Below are positions 1 through 8,019 of a stretch of 33,959 bases of DNA, piece after piece; within the stretch, counting starts at the first letter, position 1, and the number at the start of each line of letters is the position of its first letter. This stretch comes from Catenulispora pinistramenti (GTDB taxonomy: Bacteria; Actinomycetota; Actinomycetes; Streptomycetales; Catenulisporaceae). The stretch covers positions 1 to 33,959 of the forward strand of contig NZ_JAAFYZ010000101.1 in NCBI RefSeq assembly GCF_018274385.1. Reading direction: 5' to 3'. A program made the translations under genes and the position numbers. The notes under the pieces are model-generated. The model was not told where the DNA came from, made no database searches, and saw nothing but the letters and a program-made list of their open reading frames with translations.

Positions 1-49
1 CACCCCAACCGCAACCCGGCCCACAAACTCCAGCCCCACCGACGCGGCG

Positions 50-1222
50 CTACCCCCTCAACCGCCCCAACCGCCCCAACCGCTCCACAGCCTCAGCCAA
101 CACCTCGTCCCCCTTGCAGAACGCGAACCGCACCAAACTCCGCGCAGCCTCGGTGTCGTCGTAGAAGACCTGGTTCGGGATCGCGACGACCCCGCACCGC
201 TGCGGCAGCTCCCGGCAGAACGCCGCGCCGTCCTTGTCGCTCAGTCCACTGATATCCGTCGTGACGAAGTACGTTCCGTCCGGCCGGAACACCTCGAACC
301 CGGCCGCGCTCAGCCCGTCGGCCAGCAGATCGCGCTTGCGCTCCAGGTCGGAGCGCAGCGTCGTGAAGTACTGGTCCGGCAGGGCCAGTGCGGTTGCGGC
401 CGCGTACTGGAACGGTCCGCTGGCGACGTAGGTCAGGAACTGCTTGGCGCTGCGGACGGCGGACACCAGGGCCGGGGGAGCGGTGACCCAGCCGACCTTC
501 CAGCCGGTGAACGAGAACGTCTTGCCTGCTGAGCCGATCGTCACCGTGCGCTCGCGCATCCCCGGCAGGGTGGCCAGCGGAATGTGCTCGGGGCCGAACG
601 TCAGGTGTTCGTAGACCTCGTCGGTGACGACCAGCAGGTCCCGTTCCCGTGCCAGCTGCGCGATCGCCTCCGACTCCGCGCGGGTGAGCACCATGCCGGT
701 CGGGTTGTGCGGGGTGTTCAGCAGCAGCAGGCGGGTGCGGTCGGTGACGGCGGCGCGCAGTGCGTCCAGGTCGGGGCGGAAGTGCGGCGGACGCAGGGTC
801 ACCGGCACCCGCACGCCGCCGGCCATCGCGATGCAGGCCGTATAGGAGTCGTAATACGGTTCGAACGCCACTACCTCGTCGCCCGGTTCCAGCAGCGCCA
901 GCAGTGCCGCCGCGATGGCCTCGGTGGCGCCGGCCGTGATCAGTACCTCGGTGTCCGGGTCGAAGTCCAGGCTGTAGAAGCGCTTCTGGTGCGCGGCGAC
1001 GGCGGCCCGCAGTTCGGGGATGCCGGCGCCGGGCGGGTACTGGTTGCCGTGGCCGGCCAGTACGGCCTCGGCCGCTGCCCGCTTGATCTCCTCGGGCCCG
1101 TCGGTGTCCGGGAAGCCCTGGCCCAGGTTGATCGAGCCGGTGGCGACGGCCAGCGCCGACATCTCGGCGAAGATGGTGGTGCCCATCGGGGCCAGGCGGC
1201 TGTTGACGTAGGGCATGCGCAT
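50..1222 (-). CDS. dapC: PLP-dependent aminotransferase, DapC-like (N-succinyldiaminopimelate aminotransferase)
   Basis: A 390-residue class I/II aminotransferase that closely resembles, from memory, the actinobacterial DapC group (mycobacterial type), which transaminates N-succinyl-2-amino-6-ketopimelate in lysine/diaminopimelate synthesis in the cytoplasm. Fold-type I PLP motifs are all visible: the N-terminal NLGQGFPD segment (about residues 32-39), NPTG near residue 173, DEVYEH near 201-206 and the Schiff-base lysine K234 in SAGKTFSFTGWK. Length is normal for the family. ATG at 1222 has a GGATGG Shine-Dalgarno-like stretch just upstream; a second in-frame ATG two codons later (MPYVN) is also possible. 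The gene is divergent from the LLM oxidoreductase. Related enzymes (kynurenine or methionine aminotransferases) share these motifs, so the substrate is less certain than the fold. Confidence 0.85.
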   Translation of the reverse strand: MRMPYVNSRLAPMGTTIFAEMSALAVATGSINLGQGFPDTDGPEEIKRAAAEAVLAGHGNQYPPGAGIPELRAAVAAHQKRFYSLDFDPDTEVLITAGATEAIAAALLALLEPGDEVVAFEPYYDSYTACIAMAGGVRVPVTLRPPHFRPDLDALRAAVTDRTRLLLLNTPHNPTGMVLTRAESEAIAQLARERDLLVVTDEVYEHLTFGPEHIPLATLPGMRERTVTIGSAGKTFSFTGWKVGWVTAPPALVSAVRSAKQFLTYVASGPFQYAAATALALPDQYFTTLRSDLERKRDLLADGLSAAGFEVFRPDGTYFVTTDISGLSDKDGAAFCRELPQRCGVVAIPNQVFYDDTEAARSLVRFAFCKGDEVLAEAVERLGRLGRLRG

Positions 1223-1301
1223 GCCGCCATCCTGCCGTACCGGTGGCGACCCGGCTCGTCAGGTGACCGGAAGCCTTGCCGGGTGTGCGAGGCTAGTCCC
1301 C

Positions 1302-2228
1302 ATGGACTTGCGCATCTTCACCGAGCCCCAGCAGGGCGCCGATTACGACACTCTGCTCACCGTCGCCAAGGCCAGTGAGGACCTGGGCTTCGACGCGTTC
1401 TTCCGCTCCGACCACTACCTGAAGATGGGCTCCGTCACCGGGCTGCCGGGCCCCACCGACGCCTGGATCACCCTGGCCGGCCTGGCGCGGGACACCCGCC
1501 GCATCAAGCTGGGGACCCTGGTCTCCCCGGCGACCTTCCGGCTGCCCGGCCCGCTGGCCATCTCGGTGGCGCAGGTCGACGCGATGGCCGGCCCGGGCCG
1601 GGTGGAGCTGGGCTTGGGCACCGGCTGGTTCGGCGACGAGCACACCGCCTACGGCATCCCGTTCCCGGAGAAGCGGTTCGGCCTCTTCGAGGAGCAGCTG
1701 GAGATCATCACCGGGCTGTGGAACACCCCCGAGGGCCAGACGTTCGACTTCAAGGGCGAGCACTACACCCTCACCGACTCCCCAGCGCTGCCCAAGCCGG
1801 TCACCAAGCCGCACCCGCCGATCGTCATCGGCGGCGGCGGCCCGAAGCGGACCCCGCGCCTGGCCGCGCAGTACGCCGACGAGTACAACACCTCGTTCAA
1901 GTCCTTCGAGGACAGTGAGCAGCTGTTCGGCACCGTCCGCGAGGCCGTGGCGGCCAACGGCCGGACCCCGGAGTCGATGACGTACTCCGCCGCGCTGGTG
2001 GCCTGCGTCGGCCGGGACGAGGCCGAGATCGCCCGGCGCGCCGCCGCGATCGGCCGCGAGCCGGCCGAGCTGCGCGAGAACGGCCTGGCCGGCACCCCGG
2101 CCGAGGTCGTCGAGAAGCTGGGACGCTACGCGGGCATCGGCACGCAGCGCGTCTACATGCAGATCCTCGACCTGCAGGACCTGGACCACGTCGAGCTCAT
2201 CGCCAACGAAGTGATGCGGCAGCTCTGA
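1302..2228 (+). CDS. LLM-class F420-dependent oxidoreductase
   Basis: A 308-residue luciferase-like monooxygenase-family protein, a TIM-barrel oxidoreductase of the type that in actinomycetes usually binds cofactor F420. Visible family signatures are the opening MDLRIFTEPQ strand, the GFDAFFRSDHYL segment (about residues 27-38), the ELGLGTGWFGDEHTAYGIPFP core, and IVIGGGGPKRTPRLAAQYADEYN in the last third (read as separate motifs). The frame stays open to 1215 upstream, but similarity to the family begins at the ATG at 1302. GAGG lies 9 nt before it, and GAGGCT 7 nt before it could equally be a weak -10 of a leaderless start. It is divergent from dapC and 42 nt ahead of the pentapeptide gene. 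The substrate cannot be told from sequence. Confidence 0.88.
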   Translation: MDLRIFTEPQQGADYDTLLTVAKASEDLGFDAFFRSDHYLKMGSVTGLPGPTDAWITLAGLARDTRRIKLGTLVSPATFRLPGPLAISVAQVDAMAGPGRVELGLGTGWFGDEHTAYGIPFPEKRFGLFEEQLEIITGLWNTPEGQTFDFKGEHYTLTDSPALPKPVTKPHPPIVIGGGGPKRTPRLAAQYADEYNTSFKSFEDSEQLFGTVREAVAANGRTPESMTYSAALVACVGRDEAEIARRAAAIGREPAELRENGLAGTPAEVVEKLGRYAGIGTQRVYMQILDLQDLDHVELIANEVMRQL

Positions 2229-2270
2229 GCCCGGCCGGACAGCAGCCGCGAGAAATAGGTACGACCACAC

Positions 2271-3095
2271 ATGCCCAGCGCCGAGCGGACCGACCGCGCC
2301 GATCTGACGGCCGACTGCACGAACTGCTTCGCGCTGTGCTGCGTGGGACTGGCGTTCACGGCGTCCCAGGACTTCGCCATCGACAAGGCCCCCGGGACGC
2401 CGTGCCCCAACCTGGCCGCCGACGACCGCTGCTCGATCCACACCGGCCTGCGCGGTCGCGGCTTCCAGGGCTGCACCGTCTACGACTGCTTCGGCGCCGG
2501 CCAGCGGTTGTCCCAGGAGACGTTCGGCGGCGTGTCGTGGCGCGAGGCGCCGCACACCGCGCCGCAGATGTTCGCCGCGCTGCCGGTCCTGCGCCAGCTC
2601 CACGAGATGCTGTGGTACCTGGCCGAGGCCGAGACCCTGGCTTCGGCCTCGGCGCTGCGCACCGAACTCGGGTGGTCGGCCCAGGAGACCGAACGCTTGG
2701 CGCGACTTCCGATCAATAAGTTGTTAGCGCTCGATGTCGCCGCGCACCGGGTCGGTGTCAGTGAGCTGCTTTCCGAAGTCAGCGCCCTGGTTCGCGCCGG
2801 TGTCGGCGGAGGCAGGAAGAAGGACAGACGCGGCGCGGACCTGATCGGCGCCCGGCTGAAAGGCGCCGACTTATGCGGCGCCGACCTGCGGGGCGCCTAT
2901 CTGATCGGCGCCGATCTTTCGGGGGCTGATTTACGGCGCGCGGATCTGATCGGCGCCGATCTGCGGGACGCGAACCTGGCCGGGGCCGATCTGACCGACG
3001 CGATATTCGTGACGCAGGCACAGGTCAACGCCGCGCGGGGGGATCAGAGCACGAAGATCCCGATCGGATTGACGCGGCCTTCGCACTGGGACTGA
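2271..3095 (+). CDS. Pentapeptide-repeat protein with Cys-rich N-terminal domain
   Basis: A 274-residue protein in two parts. The N-terminal 75 residues hold eight cysteines (16, 19, 23, 24, 45, 54, 68, 73), beginning CTNCFALCC, an arrangement that suggests a metal or Fe-S site. A middle helical-looking region follows. The C-terminal part from about residue 188 is a run of about ten A(D/N)LxX pentapeptides (GADLI, GADLC, GADLR, GADLS, RADLI, GADLT), which in known proteins form a right-handed quadrilateral beta-helix. It lies 42 nt after the LLM oxidoreductase on the same strand, so the two may be co-transcribed. Pentapeptide proteins include gyrase-protecting factors, but this repeat block is short (about 50-60 residues) and the Cys domain differs, so I assign no function. 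It ends convergent with the nucleotidyltransferase. Confidence 0.85.
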   Translation: MPSAERTDRADLTADCTNCFALCCVGLAFTASQDFAIDKAPGTPCPNLAADDRCSIHTGLRGRGFQGCTVYDCFGAGQRLSQETFGGVSWREAPHTAPQMFAALPVLRQLHEMLWYLAEAETLASASALRTELGWSAQETERLARLPINKLLALDVAAHRVGVSELLSEVSALVRAGVGGGRKKDRRGADLIGARLKGADLCGADLRGAYLIGADLSGADLRRADLIGADLRDANLAGADLTDAIFVTQAQVNAARGDQSTKIPIGLTRPSHWD

Positions 3096-3146
3096 TCGGC
3101 TTGGTCGGTCTGGTCGGACCGGTCGGCCTGATCAGGGCGACCGCCA

Positions 3147-3902
3147 TCAGCCTTCTGTCAGCAGCGGCCTCAAACGCTCGGCCAGCGCCGGGTCATGCAG
3201 CAGCAGCTCCCGCTCAAAAGCCTCGACCGCGACCATCAGGGCCCGTCGAAGCTCGTCCGTATCGAGCGAGCGCACCAGCGTGCCGCGCAACGGTTCGCTC
3301 ACCTCAGCCGGCAGCAGATGCGCGCCCTTGGCGTAGGCGGTCGGGTAGCCGAGCCGAAGGCATGCCAGGGCGATGATGTGGGTCCGGGCCTGCCCGATCC
3401 AGTGTTCGGCCTGCCAGTCCCGGCCGCGTTCGACGCAGGTGCGGGCGTGCAGGAGGTGGTGCCACGTCAGGCCGGTCTCCCGGGTCTCGGCGCCGGGGTT
3501 CGGTGTGGGCGTCCAGGCCTTATCGTCCGCGAAGTCGCCGAACACCGGCCGCCACGCCGGCCCGCGCCGCACCAACTCGCCCTCGGGATAGAAGTTCAGG
3601 TCCAGCTCCAACCCGTTCGGCAGCAGGAAGACCCGGATGAGCTGCGCCGTCCCGGTCGGCAGATCCCAGTGGTGGACGACGCCGGGCCCGGCCGCCAACC
3701 AGTCCGTCCAGCGCTCGGCCACCCCCGCGACCCCGGCCCGGGCCGCACCGTCGACGGTGAAAGCGACGTCGAGATCGGACCACCGATCGGCGTCGCCGGA
3801 GGCTGTGGAGCCCAGCAGCACGGCGCCGGTGACGTCCGGATCGGCTTCGGCCCGCTCGATCAGGGTCCTGAGAATCTGGTCGCGGTCGCTCGCAGTGAAC
3901 AT
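3147..3902 (-). CDS. Nucleotidyltransferase-domain protein
   Basis: A 251-residue protein with the minimal nucleotidyltransferase (pol beta-like) active-site signature near its N-terminus: LLGSTASG (about residues 29-36) followed by WSDLDVAF, with D43 and D45 as probable metal ligands. The remainder is helical and contains a Trp/His-rich stretch (TWHHLLHART) typical of the helical domain in aminoglycoside- or lincosamide-type nucleotidyltransferases. The frame is open upstream, but homology begins at the ATG at 3902. That start lies 7 nt downstream of a TAGCGT hexamer, so it looks leaderless. It is divergent from the xylF-like operon. Substrate unknown; a role in drug modification is possible but not shown. 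Confidence 0.8.
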   Translation of the reverse strand: MFTASDRDQILRTLIERAEADPDVTGAVLLGSTASGDADRWSDLDVAFTVDGAARAGVAGVAERWTDWLAAGPGVVHHWDLPTGTAQLIRVFLLPNGLELDLNFYPEGELVRRGPAWRPVFGDFADDKAWTPTPNPGAETRETGLTWHHLLHARTCVERGRDWQAEHWIGQARTHIIALACLRLGYPTAYAKGAHLLPAEVSEPLRGTLVRSLDTDELRRALMVAVEAFERELLLHDPALAERLRPLLTEG

Positions 3903-3909
3903 GGGCGAA

Positions 3910-3915
3910 ACGCTA
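3910..3915 (-). promoter_or_regulatory. Candidate -10 element (TAGCGT) for leaderless nucleotidyltransferase gene
   Basis: TAGCGT on the minus strand fits TANNNT and lies exactly 7 nt before the ATG at 3902. No Shine-Dalgarno sequence is visible in between. I see no clear -35 hexamer. Confidence 0.5.
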
Positions 3916-4131
3916 GTCGACCTGCTTCCGGTTCCCGGGGAGCCCGGGCCCGGAAGCCGTAGGCCACACCGGCGGGTGTCGGCCCGGCTACGGAACGGCA
4001 TTCGCCGCCCGGCGCCCCACCGGCACCGGACCGCGGGCGTTGAGAGTTTTGAGGTCCGCGCCGTGACCCGCGCCCGGCTTCCGCCAGCGGGGCGATCGTC
4101 TACGTTGCCGTTTCGTAACGCGTTCATGGCG

Positions 4132-4177
4132 TATTCGTGTCCCCAAGTTCATGGCGATCATGGCAGATTCACGAATA
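4132..4177. promoter_or_regulatory. Inverted repeat upstream of xylF-like gene (candidate operator)
   Basis: TATTCGTG (4132-4139) and CACGAATA (4170-4177) form perfect 8-bp arms separated by 30 bp, 75 nt before the xylF-like start. Between and beside them are two direct copies of GTTCATGGCG (4122-4131 and 4147-4156), and a palindrome AACGCGTT lies at 4117-4124. This is the only structured part of the 349-bp gap between 3902 and 4252. It is a candidate binding site for the ROK regulator at 8020, by inference from position only. Confidence 0.4.
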
Positions 4178-4251
4178 GGTTTTCCGCGTCAACATATCGG
4201 CGGCGCCTCCCGGGGGTAGGCGACGTGCGGACCAGAAAGGGGCAAGCTCCA

Positions 4252-5412
4252 ATGCGTAAGGCGATCCTCGTCGTCACCGCACTCGGCGTCGCAGTGACAC
4301 TGAGCGCAGCCGGTTGCAGCAGCTCGAAGAGCAGCGGTAGCAAGAGTTCTTCCTCAGGAGGCGGCACTTCGACCGCCGCCAGCACCGGCTCCTCGAGCAG
4401 CAGCAGTGGCTCGATTCCCACGAGCTACAAGAACAACAAGGTCGGCGTCCTGCTGCCGGACACCAACTCCTCGCCGCGCTGGGTCAACTCCGACCCCAAC
4501 GAGCTCACGGCGCAGTGTGCGAAGTACAACCTGAAGTGCGACATCCAGAACGCCAACGGCTCTGCCACCACGCAGACCTCCCAGGCGCAGTCGATGCTCA
4601 ACGAGGGCGTCGGCGTCCTGATGATCGTCAACCTGGACTCCGGCTCGGCCAAGGCGATCGAGGCCCAGGCCCAGGCCAAGGGCGTCGTCACCATCGACTA
4701 CGACCGGCTCACGCTCGGCGGTAGCGCGCAGTACTACGTCTCCTTCGACAACGTGGCCGTCGGCAAGCTGCAGGGCCAGTCCCTGGCCAACTGCTCGCAG
4801 GTCAAGGGCAAGTCCGCGGTCAAGTACGTCGAGGAGGACGGCGCCGCGACCGACAACAACGCGACGCTGTTCAAGCAGGGCTACGACAGCGTGCTGAAGG
4901 CGCTGCCCGGCTGGACCCTGGCCGGCGACCAGTCCGGTGCCTGGGACACCCCGGCCGGTACCGCGCAGTCGGTGTTCCAGAAGCTGCTGCAGGGCGCTCC
5001 GGACCTGAACGCGGTCATGGTCGCCAACGACGAGATGGCCAACGCCGTCATCACCGTGCTGAAGCAGCAGGGCCTGAACGGCAAGGTGGCCGTGTCCGGT
5101 CAGGACACCACGGTCTCCGGCATCCAGAACATCCTCACCGGCGACCAGTGCTTCACGATCTACAAGCCGGTCAAGGGCGAGGCCGACGTGGCCGTCCAGC
5201 TGGCCAGCCAGATCCTGTCCGGTCAGAAGCCGACCGCTCCGGCGACGGTCCACGACCCGACCGGCAACCGTGACGTGCCGTCCTACCTGGCGACCCCGGT
5301 CATGGTGGACAAGACCAACATCACCCTGCCCTTCACCGACGGCTACCAGAAGGCCGCCGACGTCTGCACCGGCTCCTTCCAGGCGCTGTGCACCGCGGCC
5401 GGCATCAAGTAG
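4252..5412 (+). CDS. xylF: Xylose-type ABC importer substrate-binding lipoprotein
   Basis: A 386-residue periplasmic-binding-protein-like lipoprotein, the extracytoplasmic sugar receptor of an ABC importer. The N-terminus MRKAILVV is followed by a hydrophobic stretch and a lipobox ending LSAAGC (lipidated C22), then a Ser/Gly/Thr-rich tether to about residue 60. The mature part has the type I sugar-binding fold, and TIDYDRLTLGG plus YYVSFDNVAVGKLQ closely match XylF rather than the ribose or galactose receptors. AGAAAGGGG lies about 9 nt before the ATG at 4252; the frame runs open upstream but the signal peptide fixes the start. It heads an operon with the ATPase, permease and ROK regulator. 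Xylose is the likely ligand; another aldopentose cannot be excluded. Confidence 0.82.
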   Translation: MRKAILVVTALGVAVTLSAAGCSSSKSSGSKSSSSGGGTSTAASTGSSSSSSGSIPTSYKNNKVGVLLPDTNSSPRWVNSDPNELTAQCAKYNLKCDIQNANGSATTQTSQAQSMLNEGVGVLMIVNLDSGSAKAIEAQAQAKGVVTIDYDRLTLGGSAQYYVSFDNVAVGKLQGQSLANCSQVKGKSAVKYVEEDGAATDNNATLFKQGYDSVLKALPGWTLAGDQSGAWDTPAGTAQSVFQKLLQGAPDLNAVMVANDEMANAVITVLKQQGLNGKVAVSGQDTTVSGIQNILTGDQCFTIYKPVKGEADVAVQLASQILSGQKPTAPATVHDPTGNRDVPSYLATPVMVDKTNITLPFTDGYQKAADVCTGSFQALCTAAGIK

Positions 5413-5435
5413 GCAGCTGCCCCGACTCGCGGCCG

Positions 5436-5464
5436 CAGCACCGGGTTCCCAATCCCCGGTGCTG
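5436..5464 (+). terminator. Intercistronic stem-loop between xylF-like and xylG-like genes
   Basis: CAGCACCGGG and CCCGGTGCTG form a perfect 10-bp stem with a 9-nt loop, 24 nt after the stop of the binding-protein gene and in a 212-nt gap. There is no T-tract. In such operons hairpins here often act as partial terminators or 3' stabilisers that raise receptor over ATPase/permease levels; that role is inferred. Confidence 0.6.
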
Positions 5465-5624
5465 TCGGCCGCCGGTCTCCAGCGCTCCGCGGGAGCTCTG
5501 AAATCCCCTGCGAAGCCCATGGAACGACCGCGAACCGGCGGTCGGTCCCGCAAGACCGTTCGGGCTCGACCGCTCTGGCTCGACCGTTCGATTGCTGGGC
5601 GTCATGAGTTGAGAGAGGTGTGAG

Positions 5625-6614
5625 GTGACGGAAACCACCACGTCCGTGACACCCCGGACGACGGGATCGGGCGAGCCGATCCTGAAGTTGCGGGCGATCA
5701 ACAAATCCTTCGGCCCGGTCCACGTCCTGCAGGACGTCGACTTCGAGGCCCACGTCGGCGAGGTCACCGCGCTGGTCGGCGACAACGGCGCCGGCAAGTC
5801 GACGCTGGTGAAGTGCATCGGTGGCACGTACTCCATCGACAGCGGCGAGTACCTGTTCGAGGGTGCGCCGGTCAAGGTGCACGACCCGCGCGACGCGGCC
5901 TCGCTGGGCATCGAGATCGTCTACCAGGACCTCGCGCTGTGCGAGAACCTGGACATCGTCGCCAACATGTTCCTGGGCCGCGAGCGGGTCTCCGGCTGGC
6001 GCACGCTCGATGAGAACACCATGGAGCGGATGGCCGGCGAGACCCTTTCCGGGCTGTCGGTGCGCACCGTGAAGTCCCTGCGCCAGCAGGTCTCCAGCCT
6101 GTCCGGCGGTCAGCGGCAGACGGTCGCGATCGCCAAGTCGGTGCTGTGGAACTCCAAGGTGGTCATCCTCGACGAGCCGACCGCCGCGCTGGGTGTGGCC
6201 CAGACCGCGCAGGTGCTGGAACTGGTGCGCCGGCTGGCCGACCGCGGCCTGGCCGTCATCCTGATCTCGCACAACATGCGCGACGTGCTCGAGGTCGCCG
6301 ACCGGATCGTGGCGCTGTACCTGGGCAAGACCGCCGCGCAGGTCCAGCGGGCCGACGTGACGCAGACCCAGATCGTCGAGCTGATCACGGCCGGGCACTC
6401 CGGGACCATGGGCCTGGTGCCCGCTACCAACGGCAATGGAAACGGCAACGGCAACGGCAACGTGGCCCAGGTGGTCGAGGCACTCGGCATCGCCGACGAG
6501 CCGGCCGCAGCCGCCGACACCGCAGTCGCCGACGCCGTAGCCGCCGACGCGGAAGCGGCGGCCGGCACCGAGGAAACAGACGGAACCGACGGGGTTCAGG
6601 GAGCAGCCGAATGA
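5625..6614 (+). CDS. xylG: Sugar ABC importer ATP-binding protein, half-size XylG-like
   Basis: A 329-residue ABC ATPase starting at GTG 5625 behind a GAGAGAGGTGTGAG purine-rich stretch. Motifs in order are Walker A GDNGAGKST (residues 52-60), the Q-loop region near YQDLALCENL, signature LSGGQRQT, Walker B VVILDEPTAALG and the H-loop ISHNM. Unlike enteric XylG or RbsA, which carry two fused ATPase domains of about 500 residues, this protein has one, so it must pair as a homodimer. After about residue 266 it has an odd low-complexity tail: five Asn-Gly repeats, then an Ala/Asp/Glu-rich stretch of about 50 residues. Its stop overlaps the permease start (ATGA). It energises uptake with the neighbouring receptor and permease. 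Confidence 0.82.
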   Translation: MTETTTSVTPRTTGSGEPILKLRAINKSFGPVHVLQDVDFEAHVGEVTALVGDNGAGKSTLVKCIGGTYSIDSGEYLFEGAPVKVHDPRDAASLGIEIVYQDLALCENLDIVANMFLGRERVSGWRTLDENTMERMAGETLSGLSVRTVKSLRQQVSSLSGGQRQTVAIAKSVLWNSKVVILDEPTAALGVAQTAQVLELVRRLADRGLAVILISHNMRDVLEVADRIVALYLGKTAAQVQRADVTQTQIVELITAGHSGTMGLVPATNGNGNGNGNGNVAQVVEALGIADEPAAAADTAVADAVAADAEAAAGTEETDGTDGVQGAAE

Positions 6615-7927
6615 GCACCCAGCCTGCCACCGAGAACAAGCCCAGTCCCGTCCAGGACGCGGTCCCGCCCGCCAAGGCGGCCACAACGCTGCTGGGCTAC
6701 GGCCGCGAGCGCGTCGAGCGGGCCCGCGGCGGGGAGATGGGCTCGCTGCCCGCCGTCGCCGGCCTGATCGTCCTGGTCGTCTTCTTCTGGATCGTGCAGC
6801 CCGGCTTCCTGTCGCTGTACAACATCGCCAACCTGGTCACCCAGGCGGCGCCGATCATCATCTTGGCCATGGGCCTGGTGTTCGTGCTGCTGCTCGGCGA
6901 GATCGACCTGAGCGCCGGCACCGCCTCCGGTGTGTGCGCGGCCCTGATGGCCGTGATGATCGTGCGGCACAACATGGCGTGGTACTTCGCGGTGCTGCTC
7001 GCCGTCATCACCGGCGCGGTCCTCGGGTTCCTGATCGGGTGGCTGCGCGCCAAGGCGCGGATCCCCTCGTTCGTCGTCACCCTGGCCGCGTTCCTGTCCT
7101 TCCAGGGCATCGTGCTGATGCAGGTCGGCAAGGCCGGCTCGGTCTCGCTGCCGGACCAGGCCGCCAAGCCGATCATCACGCTCGAGGGCTACAACAACAA
7201 CCTGATGCCGCTGTGGCTGGGCTGGGTCATGCTGGCCGTGGTGGCCGGCGGCTACGCCCTGGTGAAGCTGCGCATCGCGGTCAGCCGTCGGTCCGCGGGC
7301 CTGGAATCCGAGCCCACCCTGGTGACCGTCGCCAAGACCGTCGCCATGGTGATCCTCGGCGCGATCTTCGTCTACGTCCTGGGCGAGAACCGGGCCATCC
7401 AGCAGAACGCGTTCTTCAACAACCTGAAGATCGAGGGCATCCCCTGGGTCGTCCTGCTGCTGATCGTCCTCACCGTCGGGCTGACCTTCATCCTCAGCCG
7501 CACCCGCTACGGCCGGCACGTCTACGCCGTCGGCGGCAACGACGAGGCCTCGCGCCGCGCCGGTATCCGGGTCGACCGGATCCGCATCTCGGTGTTCGTC
7601 GTCTGCTCCCTGCTGGCCGCGGTGGCCGGCATCGTGCAGGCCTCGCAGCTGGAGTCGGTGGCCTCGAACTTCGGCGCCGGCAACACCCTGCTGCTGGCCG
7701 TCGGCGCGGCCGTGATCGGCGGCACCAGCCTGTTCGGCGGGCGCGGCCGGATCATGGACGCGGTCTGGGGCGGGCTGGTCGTGGCCGTCATCCAGAACGG
7801 CATGGGCGACCTGATCAAGGGAGCCAACAGCCAGGCCTGGCAGTGGATCGTGACCGGGCTGGTGCTGCTGTTGGCAGCCGGGTTCGACGCGGCGTCCCGC
7901 CGGGTCGGCGGGGCCGACTCGCGCTGA
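6611..7927 (+). CDS. xylH: Sugar ABC importer permease, XylH-like
   Basis: A 438-residue polytopic membrane protein of the BPD_transp_2 (ribose/xylose) permease family. The cytoplasmic N-terminal segment of about 45 residues is followed by about ten to twelve hydrophobic segments, starting at AGLIVLVVFFWIV. Family marks include LLGEIDLSAGT near the third segment, SRTRYGRHVYAVGGNDEASRRAGI and GAAVIGGTSLFGGRGR near the C-terminus. The ATG at 6611 overlaps the ATPase stop by 4 nt, which indicates translational coupling. The central hydrophilic insert (SRRSAGLESEPT) makes it slightly longer than typical XylH. It forms the channel for the sugar delivered by the lipoprotein at 4252. Confidence 0.85.
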   Translation: MSTQPATENKPSPVQDAVPPAKAATTLLGYGRERVERARGGEMGSLPAVAGLIVLVVFFWIVQPGFLSLYNIANLVTQAAPIIILAMGLVFVLLLGEIDLSAGTASGVCAALMAVMIVRHNMAWYFAVLLAVITGAVLGFLIGWLRAKARIPSFVVTLAAFLSFQGIVLMQVGKAGSVSLPDQAAKPIITLEGYNNNLMPLWLGWVMLAVVAGGYALVKLRIAVSRRSAGLESEPTLVTVAKTVAMVILGAIFVYVLGENRAIQQNAFFNNLKIEGIPWVVLLLIVLTVGLTFILSRTRYGRHVYAVGGNDEASRRAGIRVDRIRISVFVVCSLLAAVAGIVQASQLESVASNFGAGNTLLLAVGAAVIGGTSLFGGRGRIMDAVWGGLVVAVIQNGMGDLIKGANSQAWQWIVTGLVLLLAAGFDAASRRVGGADSR

Positions 7928-8019
7928 GGGCCGTGAAAGGCGCCAGTCTCGGCCGCTGATGGCCGAGACTGGCTGGAACCGGCCCAAACGCGTCGGAAAC
8001 GCGCAGCGAGGAGAGAACC

